NCBI GenBank assembly: GCA_030524125.1
Contig: JAUNHB010000022.1
Location: 1 to 34,331, forward strand
Length of the DNA stretch: 34,331 nucleotides
Reading direction: 5' to 3'
From: Eubacteriales bacterium
Lineage (GTDB): Bacteria; Bacillota; Clostridia; Lachnospirales; Lachnospiraceae
A program made the translations under genes and the position numbers. Position 1 is the stretch's first letter; the number at the start of each line of letters is the position of its first letter. Under the pieces are notes generated by a model. That model made no database searches. It was not told the origin of the DNA and saw only the letters and a program-made list of their open reading frames with translations. Shown piece by piece: positions 1 to 7,232 of this stretch.

Positions 1-61
1 GCCCTGCAAATGGCTGCCCGTGCGAGCACGGCAGCCGCTTGCAGGGCGTATCGCGCAAAAA
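1..61. repeat. Palindromic repeat family B, copy 1
   Basis: A 61-bp segment matching 34175-34235 in the same orientation with five mismatches. It is a nested palindrome: GCCCTGCAA (1-9) pairs with TTGCAGGGC (39-47), and inside it GGCTGCC-C-GTGC pairs with GCACGGCAGCC with one bulged base. A tail GTATCGCGCAAAAA follows. Read on the minus strand, the tail supplies the T-run after the hairpin at 63-90, exactly as in the other copy. It resembles a REP-like intergenic element. The left edge may extend beyond the window. Confidence 0.8.
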
Positions 62-62
62 G

Positions 63-90
63 AGGGCGTCATCGTCCCCGAAAACGCCCT
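63..90 (-). terminator. Possible terminator next to repeat B
   Basis: AGGGCGT (63-69) pairs with ACGCCCT (84-90) around a 14-nt loop. On the minus strand the stem is followed by CTTTTTGCG, a fair intrinsic terminator. On the plus strand it is followed by TGTTTCT, which is weaker. No minus-strand gene lies immediately upstream, so it may instead serve a plus-strand gene outside the window, or be a leftover of an earlier arrangement. Confidence 0.4.
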
Positions 91-126
91 TGTTTCTAAT
101 AGAAAATATAGCAGTCCAAACCCGCT

Positions 127-155
127 TTGTCAATAACCGGATTTCCACATAGACT
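127..155 (+). promoter_or_regulatory. Promoter of Cys-rich protein gene
   Basis: TTGTCA (127-132), a 17-bp spacer and TAGACT (150-155) form a sigma-A-like promoter. The predicted start, about 161-163, coincides with the left end of the family A element, so the element would form most of the 5' untranslated leader. Confidence 0.5.
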
Positions 156-162
156 ATAGAAG

Positions 163-234
163 GCAACAAGTTCAGCCAGCCGCGCAAGCGGCGGAAGAGC
201 GCGGCTCCTCGAATGGCGCGGGCTGAACGGTTGC
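163..234 (-). repeat. Inverted-repeat element family A, copy 1 (short)
   Basis: A 72-bp element whose ends GCAACAAGTTCAGCC and GGCTGAACGGTTGC are near-perfect inverted repeats. Read on the minus strand it shares a 19-nt block, GTTCAGCCCGCGCCATTCG, with copy 3 and an AGCCGCGCT block with copies 2 and 3. It is flanked by TATAGAAG (155-162) and TATAAAAG (235-242), an 8-bp direct repeat with one mismatch, as expected for a target-site duplication. It has no coding capacity. It looks like a MITE or mobile palindrome inserted in the leader of the Cys-rich gene. Confidence 0.75.
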
Positions 235-257
235 TATAAAAGAAAGGAGCTGAAACC

Positions 258-698
258 ATGAATGATATTTGGATCCTGATCCTTCTGTTCTGCATGTGCG
301 GCAAAGGATCCGCAGGCTGCAGCTGCGGGAAGAACCCGGAGTGCTGCTGCAAGCCGGACTGTGGGCGCCGGCCCGAAAGGCCCATGCCCGGATGCCGGCC
401 GGACTGCGGCTGTACGCCCGCGCCGCTGCCGGACTGCGGCTGCAAGCCGGATATGATGCCCGGCTGCGGACCGGAGATCAAACCGGGCTGCAAAGGCCCA
501 TCTCCCATCCCGGACTGCGGATGCAAACCGGACTGCCGCGAGCCGGAGGTCATGCCGGACTGCGGATGCGGCGACCGCGGCGGCTTTATGGGCATGGACC
601 GTTTAAGTCCGTTCCCCGGCGCTCCCGGCTGCGGCTGCGCGGAGGAGTCTCTCCGTCCCGGAATGACTCCGCGTTCCCCCTACGAGAACCGCGCCTGA
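258..698 (+). CDS. Cysteine-rich repeat protein
   Basis: A 146-residue protein with 22 cysteines (about 15%). It starts at ATG 258, eight bases after AAAGGAG. A short hydrophobic stretch (IWILILLFCMC, residues 4-14) is followed by a Cys/Gly/Pro-rich body in which PDCGC occurs four times, among further PDC and PGC units; this is visible at DNA level as repeated ccggactgcgg. The C-terminal 20 residues lack cysteine. Clostridia carry poorly characterised proteins of this kind, sometimes named 'high-cysteine' or 'chorion class' by automatic annotation; assignment here is by composition only. Metal binding, disulphide-linked surface or spore material, or a peptide precursor are all possible. No modification enzyme or exporter is adjacent. 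The coding call is supported by the ribosome site, the promoter and the coherent repeat pattern in this frame. Confidence 0.75.
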   Translation: MNDIWILILLFCMCGKGSAGCSCGKNPECCCKPDCGRRPERPMPGCRPDCGCTPAPLPDCGCKPDMMPGCGPEIKPGCKGPSPIPDCGCKPDCREPEVMPDCGCGDRGGFMGMDRLSPFPGAPGCGCAEESLRPGMTPRSPYENRA

Positions 699-793
699 GC
701 GCGATCTTTCCGGCATTTTCCGGAGCTCCGTCCCCGACGCGCGCTCCGGACGCCCGGAGGGGACTACCGGTATGCCGAAGCATATCCGTCCGC

Positions 794-2434
794 TCATGGA
801 TCCCGCCTCAACATCGCGTACAGCACGACCGGCGCGGCGAGCATCAGCGGGTAGCCGTACCGGAGCAGCGCCCCGGGCCCCAGAAGGCAGGTCGCCGTAT
901 AGCTCCAGAGCGGCAGCGTCCACAGAAGTCTCCCGTACTCTCTCCGGTACAGCGCATAGAGCGCCGCCAGCGCCAGCAGCCACAGGTAGGTCCCCATGGA
1001 CAGCAGCTCCCGCACCGCCGGGATCCGCCGGAACGCTGCCTCGGTGCCCACCGCCGTATAGTAGCGGTTCAGCGTGTCGCTCACCGGCTCCATCTGTACA
1101 TGCGGATAGTTGGGATCCTCCTTCTGGATGTCAAAACAGACAAACTCCAGATATTCTCCTCCCACCTCCGGGTACCAGAAGCCCAGCGTCGTATTCAGAA
1201 ACGCATCCACATAGATCTTCTTGTTTCTCCAGCCGATCTTCAGCCACGTCTTCAGAAACTCCGCCTTGTTTTCCTCAAAAGCGTCCGTGTGAAAATAATT
1301 TTTGATGGGGTCGGACAGGCCCGGCGTGTAGAGCGCCAGCGTCTCCTCGTCCATGACCGGCCGGATCACGTCCATCTCTTCCGGCCGGATATCCCCTCCC
1401 GCCGCGTACGTGCGTCCAAGCGTCTGCATGACGATGCTGTACGCCTCTCTCCCGTTGCCGGGCTCCGCCCCGAGAAGCGTAAGGAGCGGCCCGTTGTAAA
1501 AACCGTATACCAGCACGAGCATCGCCCCAAGGACCGCCAGCTTCCGCCAGTATTTCCGAAGACAGAAAAGGAGGAACGGTATACAGACAAGCAGCGTGTG
1601 AAAGCCGTTGTTCCGAAGGAGCAAAAGCAGGATGAAGGCCGCCCCTGCAACCATCGTATGTCTCCATCCGTCAAAATATGTCTCCGGCCGGACGCACATG
1701 CGCCAGATCTGCATCAGGCACAGGACCAGCACTCCGGAAAACAGCGTGTCCTTCGTCGTATAAATGGCCATCATCCCGTGCACGGGCGCAAGCGCCAGAA
1801 AAAGCGCCGTCCCCGCCCGCAGCCATCCCGCCGCCCGCTCCCGTTTCAGAAACCGGCTGATCTGCGCGAAGATCCACGCCAGAAGCGCCATCTGTATGAG
1901 CGTACAGGCGGCCGCCGCCGTGTTGTCGCTAAGCCCCAGCGTCCTCGCGGCGGAAAAAACCGCGCAGAGAAAGCCCGTGTGGAGCAGCGGATGATGCGCT
2001 GTCAGCCACCCGGAAAAGGTCCAGCCGATCTGATTGGGCGCGTCCGCCGCAAAGAGCCCCGGATACCCGCCCAGAAAGGCGGGGAGAAAGCTTGCAAAGT
2101 AAAACGCCCACAGCGCCGCGGTCCGCTCCCCGGCGGCCCGGACGAGCCTTCCGGCGCGGCGGGCAAGGCGGACGCCTTCCGGCGGCCTTTGCTCCGCTCT
2201 CCGCCGGAGCGCGTCCGCCGCCAGAAAGCAGAGCAGCACCGCCAGCGCAAAGGCCGGGACTCTGAGCGCGATCCGGTGGAAGATCGTCCTGTGCCACGGA
2301 TTGTCGGACACGATCCAGATGCTTCCGTAATTCTGGATCATGTAGCCGCAACGATCAAAGGCGGCAAATAATATGCCGCCCATCAATGCAAAGATCCCTA
2401 TACGAAGATGTCTGATGCTCCTCTTACCCGTCAT
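794..2434 (-). CDS. Polytopic membrane protein, GT-C-like (DUF6020 type)
   Basis: A 546-residue membrane protein with about 10-12 hydrophobic segments spread along its length, for example LRIGIFALMGGILFAAF near the N terminus. After the first third comes GGYPGLFAADAPNQIGW followed by AHHPLLHTGF. An acidic residue in an extracytoplasmic loop followed by a HHP..H pattern is typical of GT-C-fold lipid-phosphosugar transferases and of the DUF6020 family. A soluble region of about 150 residues lies near residues 330-480. The start ATG at 2434 overlaps the end of the upstream GT2 gene by 11 bp and is preceded by AGAGGA, so the two are translationally coupled. The likely job is transfer of a sugar from a polyprenyl-phosphate donor to a surface glycan or protein. 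Substrate cannot be read from the sequence. Confidence 0.7.
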   Translation of the reverse strand: MTGKRSIRHLRIGIFALMGGILFAAFDRCGYMIQNYGSIWIVSDNPWHRTIFHRIALRVPAFALAVLLCFLAADALRRRAEQRPPEGVRLARRAGRLVRAAGERTAALWAFYFASFLPAFLGGYPGLFAADAPNQIGWTFSGWLTAHHPLLHTGFLCAVFSAARTLGLSDNTAAAACTLIQMALLAWIFAQISRFLKRERAAGWLRAGTALFLALAPVHGMMAIYTTKDTLFSGVLVLCLMQIWRMCVRPETYFDGWRHTMVAGAAFILLLLLRNNGFHTLLVCIPFLLFCLRKYWRKLAVLGAMLVLVYGFYNGPLLTLLGAEPGNGREAYSIVMQTLGRTYAAGGDIRPEEMDVIRPVMDEETLALYTPGLSDPIKNYFHTDAFEENKAEFLKTWLKIGWRNKKIYVDAFLNTTLGFWYPEVGGEYLEFVCFDIQKEDPNYPHVQMEPVSDTLNRYYTAVGTEAAFRRIPAVRELLSMGTYLWLLALAALYALYRREYGRLLWTLPLWSYTATCLLGPGALLRYGYPLMLAAPVVLYAMLRRDP

Positions 2435-3395
2435 TCCTCTGAAGCTCCTTATAGCGCATGTCCACTCTGATCAGATTCATCTCAAACTCCTGCCGGTTCC
2501 TCTGCGCTCCCGCCGACAGGATCAGGCCCGCGAACACGGACTGGATCGCCGCCATCATGGAAAAGCCGCAGGCGATCAGCGTCGGATACTTCGGCACGAG
2601 TCCGGTCTCGATATATTCTATGAGAACCGGAATGAAAAAGCCGATGCCAAGCAGCGCCAGCACAAGGGCCAGCAGCCCGAAGAAGTTCATGGGCTTATAG
2701 TTCCGGTACAGCTTTCCGATGCTCATCAGCACCTTCGCCCCGTCAGAATACGTGTTGAGCTTGGATTCGCTTCCCTCCGGACGGTCCCGGTATTCGATGA
2801 TCACATTATCCACCTGCATGTTTTTGTCCGCGGCGTGGATCGTCATCTCCGTCTCGATCTCAAAGCCCTTGGAGAGCACCGGGAAAGTCTTCACAAACTG
2901 GTAGCTGAACGCCCGGTATCCGGTCATGATATCCTTGATCTCCGTGTGGAACAGCCGGTTGATGGTCCCTCTTACCAGCGAATTTCCAAAGTTGTGGAAG
3001 GGTCTTTTATTTTCCGTAAAATAGGTGGAGGAAAGGCGGTCTCCGACCACCATGTCCGCCTGATGCGTCAGCACCCGGTCCACCATCTCTCCGGCGAACT
3101 CCGCCGGATACGTGTCGTCCCCATCGGTCATCACATACACCTGCGCATCGATCTCCCGGAACATCCGGCGGATCACATTTCCCTTGCCCTGCTGGTATTC
3201 ATGGCGCACCACGGCCCCCGCGGCCTTCGCCAGCTCCACGGTCCGGTCCGAGGAGTTGTTGTCATATACATAGACGACCGCCTCCGGCAGCACCCGCTGA
3301 AAATCGCGCACGACCTTCTCCACCGTCTTTTCTTCATTATAGCATGGGATCAGAACAGCTATCTTGTCCAATTCTTCGCTCTCCCTCTGTCTCAT
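2424..3395 (-). CDS. Family 2 glycosyltransferase with C-terminal membrane anchor
   Basis: A GT2 (GT-A fold) enzyme of 323 residues. The N-terminal nucleotide-binding strand reads IAVLIPCYNEEKTVEKVV, followed by YDNNSSDRT and the metal-binding TDGDDTYP (DxD) motif. Two membrane spans lie near the C terminus (FGLLALVLALLGIGFFIPVLIE and IACGFSMMAAIQSVFAGLIL). This is the architecture of polyprenyl-phosphate sugar synthases (DPM1/GtrB type), which load a sugar on the lipid carrier. I place the start at the ATG at 3395, which has GGGGA just upstream; an in-frame ATG at 3413 has no ribosome site. The gene follows citrate synthase by 39 bp and overlaps the GT-C-like gene, which would use the lipid-linked sugar it makes. 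Confidence 0.85.
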   Translation of the reverse strand: MRQRESEELDKIAVLIPCYNEEKTVEKVVRDFQRVLPEAVVYVYDNNSSDRTVELAKAAGAVVRHEYQQGKGNVIRRMFREIDAQVYVMTDGDDTYPAEFAGEMVDRVLTHQADMVVGDRLSSTYFTENKRPFHNFGNSLVRGTINRLFHTEIKDIMTGYRAFSYQFVKTFPVLSKGFEIETEMTIHAADKNMQVDNVIIEYRDRPEGSESKLNTYSDGAKVLMSIGKLYRNYKPMNFFGLLALVLALLGIGFFIPVLIEYIETGLVPKYPTLIACGFSMMAAIQSVFAGLILSAGAQRNRQEFEMNLIRVDMRYKELQRNDG

Positions 3396-3434
3396 TTTTC
3401 CCCATTGTAACATACGAGAGGAACGAACGCAAAT

Positions 3435-4817
3435 CTATTCTCCTTCCCGCTCGTCCAGATCGCAGTAGTCTCTGTGCTCGCCCACATATTTGTAGGCGGG
3501 ACGGATGATCTTTCCGTTGTTGACAACCTCCTCCAACCGGTGGGCGCTCCACCCGGAAATACGGGCGATGGCGAAGATCGGCGTGTACAGCTCCTCCGGA
3601 ATGCCCAGCATCGAATAGACAAGCCCGCTGTAAAAATCCACATTGGCGCAGATGGGTTTGAACAGATGGCGTTTTCTGGCGATGGCCTCTCCGGCCAGCC
3701 GCTCCACCCGCTCGTAGAGCTGGTACTCCCGCGTCAGTCCCTTTTCCTCCGAAAGCCTCCTGGCGTAGGATTTCAGGATCACCTCTCTGGGGTCCGACAG
3801 CGTATAGACCGCGTGACCCATACCGTAGATCAGGCCCGATCTGTCAAACACCTTTTTGTCCAGCACTCCTTCCAGATAAGCCGTCAGCGCCGCCTCGTCC
3901 TCGTAGTCCGGACAGCATTTGCGGATGTCGGCAAACATCTGCTGCACCTTCAGGTTCGCGCCGCCGTGACGGGGCCCCTTCAGGGAAGCGATCGACGCCG
4001 CCGTGGCAGAGTAGGTGTCGGTGCCCGACGAGGTCACCACATGGTTCGTGAAGGTGGAGTTGTTTCCGCCGCCGTGCTCCGCGTGGAGCACCAGCGCCAC
4101 GTCCAGCACTTTCGCCTCCAGCTCCGTAAATTTCCCGTCGGGCCGGAGCATCTGCAAAATATTTTCCGCGATGGACATCTCTTTGTCCGGCAGCCGGATC
4201 ACCAGCGTCTCGTCGGCGTGAAAATGTCTCCACGCGCAGTAGGAGTAGACCGCGATCAGCGGCATCTTGGCAATGAGCTGAAGGGACTGGCGCAGAACGT
4301 TGGGCACCGACACCTCGTCCGGATTGGAGTCGTAGCAATAGAGCGTCAGGATGCAGCGCTGCAGCGCGTTCATCTGGTTCTGGCTGGTGGCCTTCATGAC
4401 CACGTCCCGCACAAACTGTCCCGACAGCTCCTGAAGACTCTTCACGATCCGCACGAAGCTGCGGAGCTGCTTGGGCGTCGGAAGGCGTCCGAACAGCAGC
4501 AGGTACGTGGACTCTTCAAAGCCGTATCTGCGGTTTTCAAATCCGTCGATCAGATCCTTCACGTTGTATCCCTGAAAATAAAGCTCGCCGTCCGCGGGCA
4601 TCTTCTTGCCCTCCACGCTCTTGTAGGAACAGACATCGGAGATCTCCGTCAGACCGGTCAGCACGCCTTTTCCGTTGGCGTCGCGCAGACCCCTCTTCAC
4701 ATCGTACTCCGTATACAGCTCCTGATCGATCTCGCCCGACGCCCGGCACTCGGTCACAAGACGGTCAAACTGCTCGTCCAGCTCTTTGCTCAGCTCCATC
4801 ATGGATATATTGCTCAT
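3435..4817 (-). CDS. gltA: Citrate synthase
   Basis: Condenses acetyl-CoA and oxaloacetate to citrate, the entry step toward 2-oxoglutarate and glutamate. The protein is 460 residues. The family's active-site regions are intact: HAEHGGGNNSTFT (residues 245-257), GPRHGGAN (281-288), GMGHAVYT (332-339, catalytic His335) and ANVDFYSG (391-398, catalytic Asp394), followed by ARISGWSAH. The start is set at ATG 4817, eight bases after GGGAG; GTG 4826 and ATG 4823 lie too close to that site. The protein has an N-terminal extension of about 60 residues compared with short bacterial forms, as in many clostridial citrate synthases. A promoter lies at 4875-4903. The downstream glycosyltransferase gene is 39 bp away, so the three genes may be co-transcribed although functionally unrelated. 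Confidence 0.93.
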   Translation of the reverse strand: MSNISMMELSKELDEQFDRLVTECRASGEIDQELYTEYDVKRGLRDANGKGVLTGLTEISDVCSYKSVEGKKMPADGELYFQGYNVKDLIDGFENRRYGFEESTYLLLFGRLPTPKQLRSFVRIVKSLQELSGQFVRDVVMKATSQNQMNALQRCILTLYCYDSNPDEVSVPNVLRQSLQLIAKMPLIAVYSYCAWRHFHADETLVIRLPDKEMSIAENILQMLRPDGKFTELEAKVLDVALVLHAEHGGGNNSTFTNHVVTSSGTDTYSATAASIASLKGPRHGGANLKVQQMFADIRKCCPDYEDEAALTAYLEGVLDKKVFDRSGLIYGMGHAVYTLSDPREVILKSYARRLSEEKGLTREYQLYERVERLAGEAIARKRHLFKPICANVDFYSGLVYSMLGIPEELYTPIFAIARISGWSAHRLEEVVNNGKIIRPAYKYVGEHRDYCDLDEREGE

Positions 4818-4874
4818 TTCCATCACTCCCTATCCGGTTTTCTCATTTTGTATGCATGTATTCACGTAAACTTT

Positions 4875-4903
4875 ATTATACAAAAATCCCTTTCCAAATT
4901 CAA
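4875..4903 (-). promoter_or_regulatory. Promoter of citrate synthase gene
   Basis: On the minus strand TTGAAT (4903-4898), a 17-bp spacer and a perfect TATAAT (4880-4875). The leader to the ATG at 4817 is about 50 nt and has no obvious structure. Confidence 0.75.
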
Positions 4904-4934
4904 CCCCCGATTCCGGGGCGGCGGTGAACGGCCG

Positions 4935-5018
4935 TTAAAAAACCGGCGCACAAATCATGCGCCGGTTCAGAATAAATTTCTTGTAGATGTCACGCTCTAA
5001 TTCCAGCTCGTCAAACAT
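4935..5018 (-). CDS. Possible 27-residue small protein or sRNA unit
   Basis: An ATG at 5018 preceded by GGTAGGAGAA opens a 27-codon frame starting MFDELELERDIYKKF and ending ICAPVF, with stop at 4935-4937. The last codons run through the terminator hairpin at 4941-4967. The frame has its own promoter (5045-5073) and terminator and sits alone between two larger transcription units. The AGGAG lies only two bases from the ATG, closer than ideal, so translation is uncertain. The transcript (about 105-110 nt) could equally be a non-coding RNA. I recognise no family. Confidence 0.4.
   Translation of the reverse strand: MFDELELERDIYKKFILNRRMICAPVF
4941..4967 (-). terminator. Intrinsic terminator
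   Basis: A perfect 10-bp stem, AACCGGCGCA (4941-4950) with TGCGCCGGTT (4958-4967), and a 7-nt loop. On the minus strand it runs into TTTTAAC, giving six consecutive T with the stem. It ends the small unit at 5073-4941 and could also end the zinc-ribbon operon. On the plus strand no T-run follows. Confidence 0.85.
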
Positions 5019-5044
5019 TTCTCCTACCACCCGTCTATTGTTAG

Positions 5045-5073
5045 ACTGTACAAGAGAATCACTGTTTTCTCAA
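5045..5073 (-). promoter_or_regulatory. Promoter of the 27-codon unit
   Basis: On the minus strand TTGAGA (5073-5068), a 17-bp spacer and TACAGT (5050-5045). The predicted start lies about 20 nt before the ATG at 5018. Confidence 0.5.
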
Positions 5074-5122
5074 CCGGATTTCAACGGCTGTTTCCGCAGG
5101 AGCCTTCGCTTTCGCCCTCCTT

Positions 5123-6565
5123 CTAACGATACCCCATGGAGGTCTCATATTCTTCTATCACACTTAAGTTATACCGTTCCGTCTCATTTAACGAATCGTT
5201 GTCGATTTCTTCCGGCGCAAAATATCCTTCATACCATGTGCAGGAGTCAAAGTAATTCTGAAGCTTCTCATCCGAAAACGTTCTGCCGTATCTGGCATAG
5301 ATCTCGTTCCTCGCAATTTGGCATTCCAGTTTAGACAGACCGGCGCAGTCGTCTATTGTCAATTCATATGTGCTGCTGTTCGGAAACACATATTCGCAGG
5401 TGGAATAATCCGCTTTATCTGCGGGTACATATTCGCCAGCCAGACTGATGCCAAACGGACTGTCTGTACTTTCCGTGATAGAGATTTCACCCGTATCCAT
5501 GCAGGTTATTGAGATCGCGTAACCACTATCCGGATATTCAAAAGAATATGATACAGAACTGCTGGGATACGCTTCGCAGTCCCTCAAGTCCACATATGCC
5601 AGATATCCCGACGCTCCTATCCCTATCGCAAACATCACACTATTCTCGTCCGCCCACGATACATAGATAGAAGCTGACGGTCCCGTCGTTCGTTGATAAT
5701 ACTCAGTCCACTCAAATTCGGCAATGCCCATTAGATGATTTTCTTCAAACTCAGTATCATCCTCCGCAACCGCTTCCTCCTCCAACTCCGGAACTAAGGA
5801 TTCTTCTTCCTGAACATCCTCAGTCTCTTCACTGTCGAATATACTGCTGTCCACCATATCATCCGTTTCGGTTTCATAAGAACTATAATCCTGTATGGAA
5901 CTGATCACCGCCGCTGCCGAAAGCGCGGATGATATTCCCATCACGATCAGCGTAACCGCCATCAAGGCGATGTACGCGAGCACGGCACGCGCGATCGACG
6001 CGTCACCGCTTCCATCTCCTCTTTTTGCTTTTTCTTCCACATGAGTCATATACACTCTGTTGAATTTCATCGCAAAGAGCACCTGCGCTACAAACAGGCC
6101 GATCCCTGCAAGCCCTCCGACAGCCATGAACAACGTCCCGACCGCCGGGGCGACGAACATCATAACGCCCGACAACAGCTGCGCCGCCAGTTCCACGATC
6201 AAAGGGATCTTAACCGCCTTGAGCCAGTCTTTCCACACTCCGCGATAACCGGCATGCATGATCCCCAGAATGAGCGACGCCCAGTTGAGCTTTCCCTTTT
6301 CTCCACTTCTGATCCTGTCAAACTGAGCCGTATAATAATCCGCTTTGCTTCCAATGATCTGTCTTATAAGATCGTGGTTTTCTTCAGATCGTCCCGTAGT
6401 CTGCGTCGTGTTTTCTGAAGAATATGTATTGGGCGCTTCCTTTCTGTCCTCCTCTGATTTTTGAGCAACCTGCTCTCCCACCGGAACGTCTGCCACTTTA
6501 GTACCACAGTTCCGACAAAATACGCTCCCTTCTTTTATTTCTTTTCCACAATTTTTGCAAAACAT
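5123..6565 (-). CDS. Zinc-ribbon membrane protein with C-terminal YARHG domain
   Basis: A 480-residue protein. Residues 1-22 are a zinc ribbon (C3, C6, C17, C20). A polar linker is followed by about three membrane spans between residues 120 and 220 (LFMAVGGLAGIGLFVAQVLF; VLAYIALMAVTLIVMGI). Then come a very acidic linker, a beta-rich region and a C-terminal YARHG domain (about 410-472, with ARNEIYARYGRTF and YFDSCTWYEG). The YARHG domain is usually extracellular and of unknown function. The start at ATG 6565 is chosen because AGGAGG lies ten bases upstream and the zinc ribbon begins there; an earlier in-frame start at 6634 would overlap the upstream gene. It is last in a three-gene operon of zinc-ribbon membrane proteins. 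A cytoplasmic zinc ribbon with an outside domain suggests sensing or envelope scaffolding; this is inference. Confidence 0.75.
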   Translation of the reverse strand: MFCKNCGKEIKEGSVFCRNCGTKVADVPVGEQVAQKSEEDRKEAPNTYSSENTTQTTGRSEENHDLIRQIIGSKADYYTAQFDRIRSGEKGKLNWASLILGIMHAGYRGVWKDWLKAVKIPLIVELAAQLLSGVMMFVAPAVGTLFMAVGGLAGIGLFVAQVLFAMKFNRVYMTHVEEKAKRGDGSGDASIARAVLAYIALMAVTLIVMGISSALSAAAVISSIQDYSSYETETDDMVDSSIFDSEETEDVQEEESLVPELEEEAVAEDDTEFEENHLMGIAEFEWTEYYQRTTGPSASIYVSWADENSVMFAIGIGASGYLAYVDLRDCEAYPSSSVSYSFEYPDSGYAISITCMDTGEISITESTDSPFGISLAGEYVPADKADYSTCEYVFPNSSTYELTIDDCAGLSKLECQIARNEIYARYGRTFSDEKLQNYFDSCTWYEGYFAPEEIDNDSLNETERYNLSVIEEYETSMGYR

Positions 6566-6617
6566 AGTCCATTTTCCTCCTGCTGTTTTTATCATCTTCA
6601 TCTCAACTTGAATGGTT

Positions 6618-7199
6618 TCACATGCAAATATCAATAAATGCCATGATGCACCACGCGATCACATATCCATATTTTTTGTCGATTTTAGCTGACCGGATGA
6701 GCAAATATATTGGCACCAGAAAAAATCCCAGCCATCCCCACGCTTCCGCATCTTTTCCGGATTTTTTCAGAGTTTTCGCATCCCGGGAAGCAAAGTAAGT
6801 ATTTAAAATAACTGCGGTGATAACTGCAATCAACTCCAAACCTGTGATCGCTTCTATGATCCACGACACAAAAATAGGAACCGTGGCCAAAGTCCATGCA
6901 TACTTATTGCTGATCGCCTCAACCGGTATGTTCGGAGCGATCACGTTCAGATACTTTATAAGGCATGTCTGCTTTGCCGGAATCCATTCTTTCATTCCTT
7001 CTTTCCACACAAAATCCTCTCGTCCGATACGTTCTTCCGCAATTTCTCTCTTCATTGACTCTAAACTGCAAGGGCCGTATTTTATTCCATCTTTCACATA
7101 GTACCATTCATCTCCTGTGTCTTCCGATTGCCTCAAACCGCACGCCGGACAGAACACTGCTTTTTCGTCCAATTCTTTCCCGCAAAATATGCAATGCAC
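6618..7199 (-). CDS. Zinc-ribbon / GYF_2-domain membrane protein
   Basis: A 193-residue protein. The zinc ribbon is at residues 3-20 (C3, C6, C17, C20). A GYF_2/DUF4339-type domain follows at about 32-77 (EWYYVKDGIKYGPCSLESM, then GREDFVWKEGMKEWIPA); this small domain is thought to bind peptides or other proteins. The C-terminal half carries about four hydrophobic spans between residues 102 and 192. The start codon is GTG, with AGGAG seven bases upstream. The gene lies 33 bp after the double-zinc-ribbon gene and 52 bp before the YARHG gene, so all three share one transcript. The GYF-like domain could recruit a proline-rich partner; the first operon protein has SVPPVPTPKA just before its membrane span, a possible ligand within the operon. 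Confidence 0.75.
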   Translation of the reverse strand: MHCIFCGKELDEKAVFCPACGLRQSEDTGDEWYYVKDGIKYGPCSLESMKREIAEERIGREDFVWKEGMKEWIPAKQTCLIKYLNVIAPNIPVEAISNKYAWTLATVPIFVSWIIEAITGLELIAVITAVILNTYFASRDAKTLKKSGKDAEAWGWLGFFLVPIYLLIRSAKIDKKYGYVIAWCIMAFIDICM

Positions 7200-7232
7200 A
7201 ACAAGTCTCCTGCTTTTTTATTGATTTTCAGA

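Noticed and set aside
744-759. Hairpin CTCCGG-ACGC-CCGGAG as terminator for the Cys-rich or GT-C-like gene
   Set aside because: No T-run follows on either strand; such GC hairpins are frequent by chance here.
269-2371. 700-codon open frame on the plus strand
   Set aside because: It overlaps the Cys-rich gene in another frame and runs antisense to the GT-C-like gene. The product is Arg/Pro/His-rich, typical of a GC-rich shadow frame.
3474-5000. 508-codon frame antisense to citrate synthase
   Set aside because: The opposite strand encodes an intact citrate synthase with all active-site motifs; the antisense product has no recognisable features.
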